A stretch of 6,602 nt of DNA from an uncultured Bacteriovoracaceae bacterium. GTDB lineage: Bacteria; Bdellovibrionota; Bacteriovoracia; Bacteriovoracales; Bacteriovoracaceae. The notes below the pieces were generated by a model. The model saw nothing but the letters and a program-made list of their open reading frames with translations, searched no databases and was not told the origin of the DNA. This document shows positions 4,454 to 6,602 of this stretch, piece by piece (the first letter of the stretch is position 1; each line of letters begins with the position of its first letter). The stretch is taken from assembly GCA_937952395.1 (NCBI GenBank), contig CALFYV010000045.1, positions 1 to 6,602 of the forward strand. Reading direction: 5' to 3'. The translations under genes and the position numbers were made by a program.

Positions 4454-4606
4454 CTATTTTTTAAGCCAACCATCTAAATCTGGAACCATATATGCAACAA
4501 GATAATAAACTATCCACAACAATAAAATCACCCAAGCTATTTTTATAAAAGTAGGAATTGCATTCCCAACATACACATGCTTATTTTCATTTCTTTCTTT
4601 GTCCAT
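4454..4606 (-). CDS. 50-residue single-helix protein resembling the CcoP membrane anchor
   Basis: The ATG at 4606 directly abuts the TAA of the gene before it (TAAATG) and has GAGGA just upstream. The frame ends with TAG at 4454-4456. The peptide begins MDKERNENKHVYVGNAIPTF, has one Trp/Tyr-rich helix at about 20-41 (IKIAWVILLLWIVYYLVAYM), and ends VPDLDGWLKK. The order N-x-[IL]-P, then an aromatic helix with W and YxxxY, then Pro near the outer end, recalls the N-terminal anchor of CcoP (NPLPRWW... to ...AYPAWP). The cytochrome c domains of CcoP are absent, however. It may be a free-standing anchor that replaces CcoP or CcoQ. The resemblance is from memory of the family and needs alignment. 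That it is a real gene is well supported by SD and spacing. Confidence 0.75.
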   Translation of the reverse strand: MDKERNENKHVYVGNAIPTFIKIAWVILLLWIVYYLVAYMVPDLDGWLKK

Positions 4607-4828
4607 TTAATCCTCTATGTTCTCTGCTTTGAGTGGTGAATCCCTGAGTTCTTCGGTATTACTAAACATCCCCTTCAAATGAAGCCCAATAAAAACTAAA
4701 ACACTACAAAAAACAAGTCCTCCAATTACTAAAATTAAAAATGCCTTTAGCTCCGTCGAATCAGCACTGCAATAAAAACACGGTAGCGAAACACTTCCAT
4801 GCCGGCTATATAATTTCCTCTTTATCAA
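4607..4828 (-). CDS. Single-helix membrane protein with an N-terminal CxxC motif (73 aa)
   Basis: I do not recognise a family. The start is uncertain. A TTG at 4828 has GAGGG about 8 bases upstream and gives MIKRKLYSRHGSVSLPCFYC at the N-terminus. An ATG at 4885 lacks an SD and would overlap the previous gene by 80 bases, so I prefer the TTG, which overlaps by 23. Cys17 and Cys20 form PCFYCSADS; with no His after the second Cys this is not a haem c site. It could bind a metal or be redox-active. One helix at about 29-51 (AFLILVIGGLVFCSVLVFIG) is followed by an acidic tail (NTEELRDSPLKAENIED). The Met-free N-terminus near the CxxC means any real start must lie upstream of it. A role in oxidase or copper assembly is inferred from position only. 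Confidence 0.68.
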   Translation of the reverse strand: MIKRKLYSRHGSVSLPCFYCSADSTELKAFLILVIGGLVFCSVLVFIGLHLKGMFSNTEELRDSPLKAENIED

Positions 4829-5072
4829 TTGATATTCCCTCGGCTTCAAAAACTTTATATTTAACCATTTCAACGTCTTCATCATAATCTACGTGAGCTT
4901 TAATAAATGCATAAATTTGAAAAATTAAAAAAGCTAAGCAGAGCAATGCGTACCCCAGACAAACATATAGTACGATTGAGTTCATTGTGTCTTTTTGATC
5001 AATAAAAAGAACAGAAACGCAAAACATAAAAACACTAATAGAAACAATCGCAGGTGTTAAATACCTATTCAC
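4806..5072 (-). CDS. Small two-helix membrane protein directly after ccoO (88 aa)
   Basis: A GTG at 5072 is chosen as start. GGAGG lies 6 bases ahead of it, inside the last codons of ccoO, and the two genes overlap by 8 bases (GTGAATAG). A longer frame starting 45 bases upstream lacks an SD and would run deep into ccoO. The protein begins MNRYLTPAIVSISVFMFCVS, with helix 1 at about 5-24 and helix 2 at about 31-57. An acidic cytoplasmic tail follows (AHVDYDEDVEMVKYKVF, ending IDKEEII). In canonical operons ccoQ and ccoP follow ccoO; this protein has two helices and no haem motif, so it is neither. The sequence does not match any family I know. Its position and very strong SD suggest a stoichiometric partner of CcoN and CcoO. 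Confidence 0.75.
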   Translation of the reverse strand: MNRYLTPAIVSISVFMFCVSVLFIDQKDTMNSIVLYVCLGYALLCLAFLIFQIYAFIKAHVDYDEDVEMVKYKVFEAEGISIDKEEII

Positions 5073-5694
5073 CTTCTTCCTCCGGTCTTGGAGGCATTGT
5101 AACCTCGTCCCGATCATATTGACTTCTCTTTACATCAGAAGCCCAAGCGCCTAGACTCTGAAGGTATGCAACCAATGCCACACCATCCTTGGTTGGGATA
5201 GGAGGGTTTTTCGACTCATCAAAATACCAAGTATATCTGGGCATAACAGAGGTCGGTTCAGTGGACTTAGGATCGTAGAGGTGTGCAAAATGCCAGTCGT
5301 TCGTGCGCTTTCCGGCTTCACGTACTAAATCAGGGCCAACTCTTCTTGTTCCGAACATATGAGGAAGATTAAGTTTATTTTGATATTCTCCAGGTGTTGA
5401 AACTAAACCATATCTCGGACTTTCATTCCCTACAGGTCTGATATATTGGCTATGGCAATGCCAACAGGCTTCCTTAGTGTAAATTTGCTTTCCTCTGAAT
5501 AAAGCCTCTCTATACTCATTTACCGAAGGATAATAAACTTTAAACTCACTCGGGACATCTTTTATTTCAGTAACATCCTCTTGAATATTATTAAGCATCA
5601 AAGAAGGCCAAATTCCCAGTACAGTAAAAGCAAAGGCAAAGCAACCTATTCCTGCAAAAATAAAGAGTGTGCTAAATTTTTCTAAATTTTTCAT
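5065..5694 (-). CDS. ccoO: Cytochrome c oxidase cbb3-type, subunit II (membrane-anchored monohaem cytochrome c)
   Basis: This 209-aa protein has the usual CcoO length. It passes electrons from soluble or CcoP-bound cytochrome c to the haem-copper centre of CcoN on the outer face of the membrane. An N-terminal helix at about 8-30 (LFIFAGIGCFAFAFTVLGIW) anchors it. The haem c site CWHCH is at 77-81 in the family context KEACWHCHSQYIRPVGNE. The conserved stretch RRVGPDLVREAGKR (117-130) follows, and Met151 in TSVMPRY is the axial ligand. DGVALVAYLQSLGAW (170-184) is the closing helix of the cytochrome fold. The C-terminus is acidic (PPRPEEEGE) and encodes the SD of the next gene. Its ATG overlaps the ccoN stop in an ATGA junction, so translation is coupled. 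All key residues are present. Confidence 0.96.
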   Translation of the reverse strand: MKNLEKFSTLFIFAGIGCFAFAFTVLGIWPSLMLNNIQEDVTEIKDVPSEFKVYYPSVNEYREALFRGKQIYTKEACWHCHSQYIRPVGNESPRYGLVSTPGEYQNKLNLPHMFGTRRVGPDLVREAGKRTNDWHFAHLYDPKSTEPTSVMPRYTWYFDESKNPPIPTKDGVALVAYLQSLGAWASDVKRSQYDRDEVTMPPRPEEEGE

Positions 5695-6602
5695 AATGCT
5701 ATGACCTCATTTGACTTACTTGAAGCAATTTTTTTAGCCTCTCTTCCTGATAAATAAGTCATAACAACATTAATAAATAAACAAACCACCCCTACTAAAA
5801 TCGCGACTCCTCTAAAAGTTCTAACCCACCAGTATGGCTTGGATGCCATAACTGTATCAACAAAGGGAACTAAAGATTTCCACATGTGTCCTTGAACTAA
5901 TCCTGCACACATAAGGTCTATGTCCATTAAAATAATTCCAATAGTAGAAAGCCAGAAATGCCACTCAACCAACGCGGGAGAAAATATTTTCACACCTGTC
6001 AGTTTTGGAAGTAAGTAATAAATGAATGCAAAGGCCCAAAAACTAAATGTTCCGAACAATACTAAGTGTGCATGTCCAACAACCCAGTCCGTAAAGTGAA
6101 TGATCTCCTGCACAGAAAGAGTTGTCTGTACAGCACATTGGATACAGGTTATAAGGTAACATAAAGTTCCGACCAAAATAAATCTCAGAGAAATATTATC
6201 TATAACCCTTTTCCAGTCAGACGCCATAGTTGCAATTATATTAAATACAACTGTATACACGACAACATGAACTCCTACGGAAGCAACTATCGCTGCGTAT
6301 TGTGTCCACATTGGGATAGGACTCCAAAGAAAATGGTGTGCCGAATTCATCGGATAAAAGAAAGCAAGTCCCCAAAATCCAATTAAAGATAGTGCATGAG
6401 AATAGATAGGCTTTTTCATTAATACAGGAAGCAAGTAATAAACCATTCCTATCCCGACAGGTGTCACAAAAAGACCGACTAAATCATGGATATACATTGA
6501 AGTAATTGTGGCTCCGCCCGTTCCTTCAAATACATATTCAGGCAAAAAATTACCCATTACGTAAACTAGTGGTGTCCATATTAAAGCCGCCAATACATAC
6601 CA
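5691..6602 (-). CDS. ccoN: Cytochrome c oxidase cbb3-type, catalytic subunit I (5' end outside window)
   Basis: This is the C-terminal 303 residues of the haem-copper subunit, open through the window edge at 6602; full CcoN proteins run to about 470-480. It reduces O2 to water and pumps protons. Ligands line up with the known cbb3 structure. His39 in YIHDLVG is a CuB ligand. Tyr83 lies six residues before the His89-His90 CuB pair (FYPMNSAHH), exactly the spacing of the cross-linked Tyr. His177 and His179 in GHAH serve haem b3 and haem b. VEWHFWLSTIGI and GLVQGHMWKS are further family blocks. At least eight helices are visible. The other haem b ligand lies in the missing N-terminal part. The operon promoter, and any FNR-type control, must lie beyond this end. 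Confidence 0.96.
   Translation of the reverse strand, partial: WYVLAALIWTPLVYVMGNFLPEYVFEGTGGATITSMYIHDLVGLFVTPVGIGMVYYLLPVLMKKPIYSHALSLIGFWGLAFFYPMNSAHHFLWSPIPMWTQYAAIVASVGVHVVVYTVVFNIIATMASDWKRVIDNISLRFILVGTLCYLITCIQCAVQTTLSVQEIIHFTDWVVGHAHLVLFGTFSFWAFAFIYYLLPKLTGVKIFSPALVEWHFWLSTIGIILMDIDLMCAGLVQGHMWKSLVPFVDTVMASKPYWWVRTFRGVAILVGVVCLFINVVMTYLSGREAKKIASSKSNEVIAL

Noticed and set aside
4752..4803. Minus-strand ATG at 4803 (MEVFRYRVFIAVLIRRS) just after the 88-aa gene
   Set aside because: Only 17 codons and in a different frame from the CxxC protein; the SD-like GAGGAAA is too far from this ATG, and the neighbouring frame gives a coherent membrane protein.

Overview
The DNA is clearly AT-rich, with tightly packed genes and Shine-Dalgarno (SD) sites of the AGGAG type. 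This indicates a Gram-negative bacterium that respires oxygen at low tension. My best guess from the feel of the cbb3 oxidase proteins, the low GC and the family I pyrophosphatase is a Bdellovibrionota / Bacteriovorax-like lineage. That is an inference from memory and was not tested by any search.

Layout. (1) Positions 1-1213, plus strand: the 3' end of an inorganic pyrophosphatase gene (ppa), followed after 4 bases by a complete Ca2+/Na+ (CaCA family) antiporter gene. (2) Positions 1241-1749, minus strand: two small genes of unknown function. One encodes a 118-aa protein with a signal-like N-terminus. The other encodes a 31-residue hydrophobic peptide behind a near-perfect SD. (3) Positions 1750-2471: mostly non-coding. 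It holds overlapping divergent promoters, a likely small RNA ending in a strong intrinsic terminator, a GC-rich island, hairpins and short repeats. (4) Positions 2472-6602, minus strand: one compact operon. In transcription order it encodes CcoN (its 5' end lies outside the window), CcoO, seven small to medium membrane proteins that I cannot assign to families, and finally a truncated haemoglobin.

How the operon may work. CcoN (haem-copper catalytic subunit) and CcoO (membrane-anchored monohaem cytochrome c) form the core of a cbb3-type cytochrome c oxidase. Neither the dihaem subunit CcoP nor assembly factors CcoG or CcoI appear downstream. In their place are small membrane proteins of 88, 73, 50, 44 and 77 residues, a 307-aa protein with five membrane helices and an extracytoplasmic beta-domain, and a 112-aa beta-domain protein with a C-terminal membrane anchor. 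Most of these genes overlap or abut, which points to translational coupling and a joint role as accessory subunits or assembly factors. The terminal truncated haemoglobin would fit O2 or NO handling alongside the oxidase. This accessory set is the best candidate here for an undescribed system.
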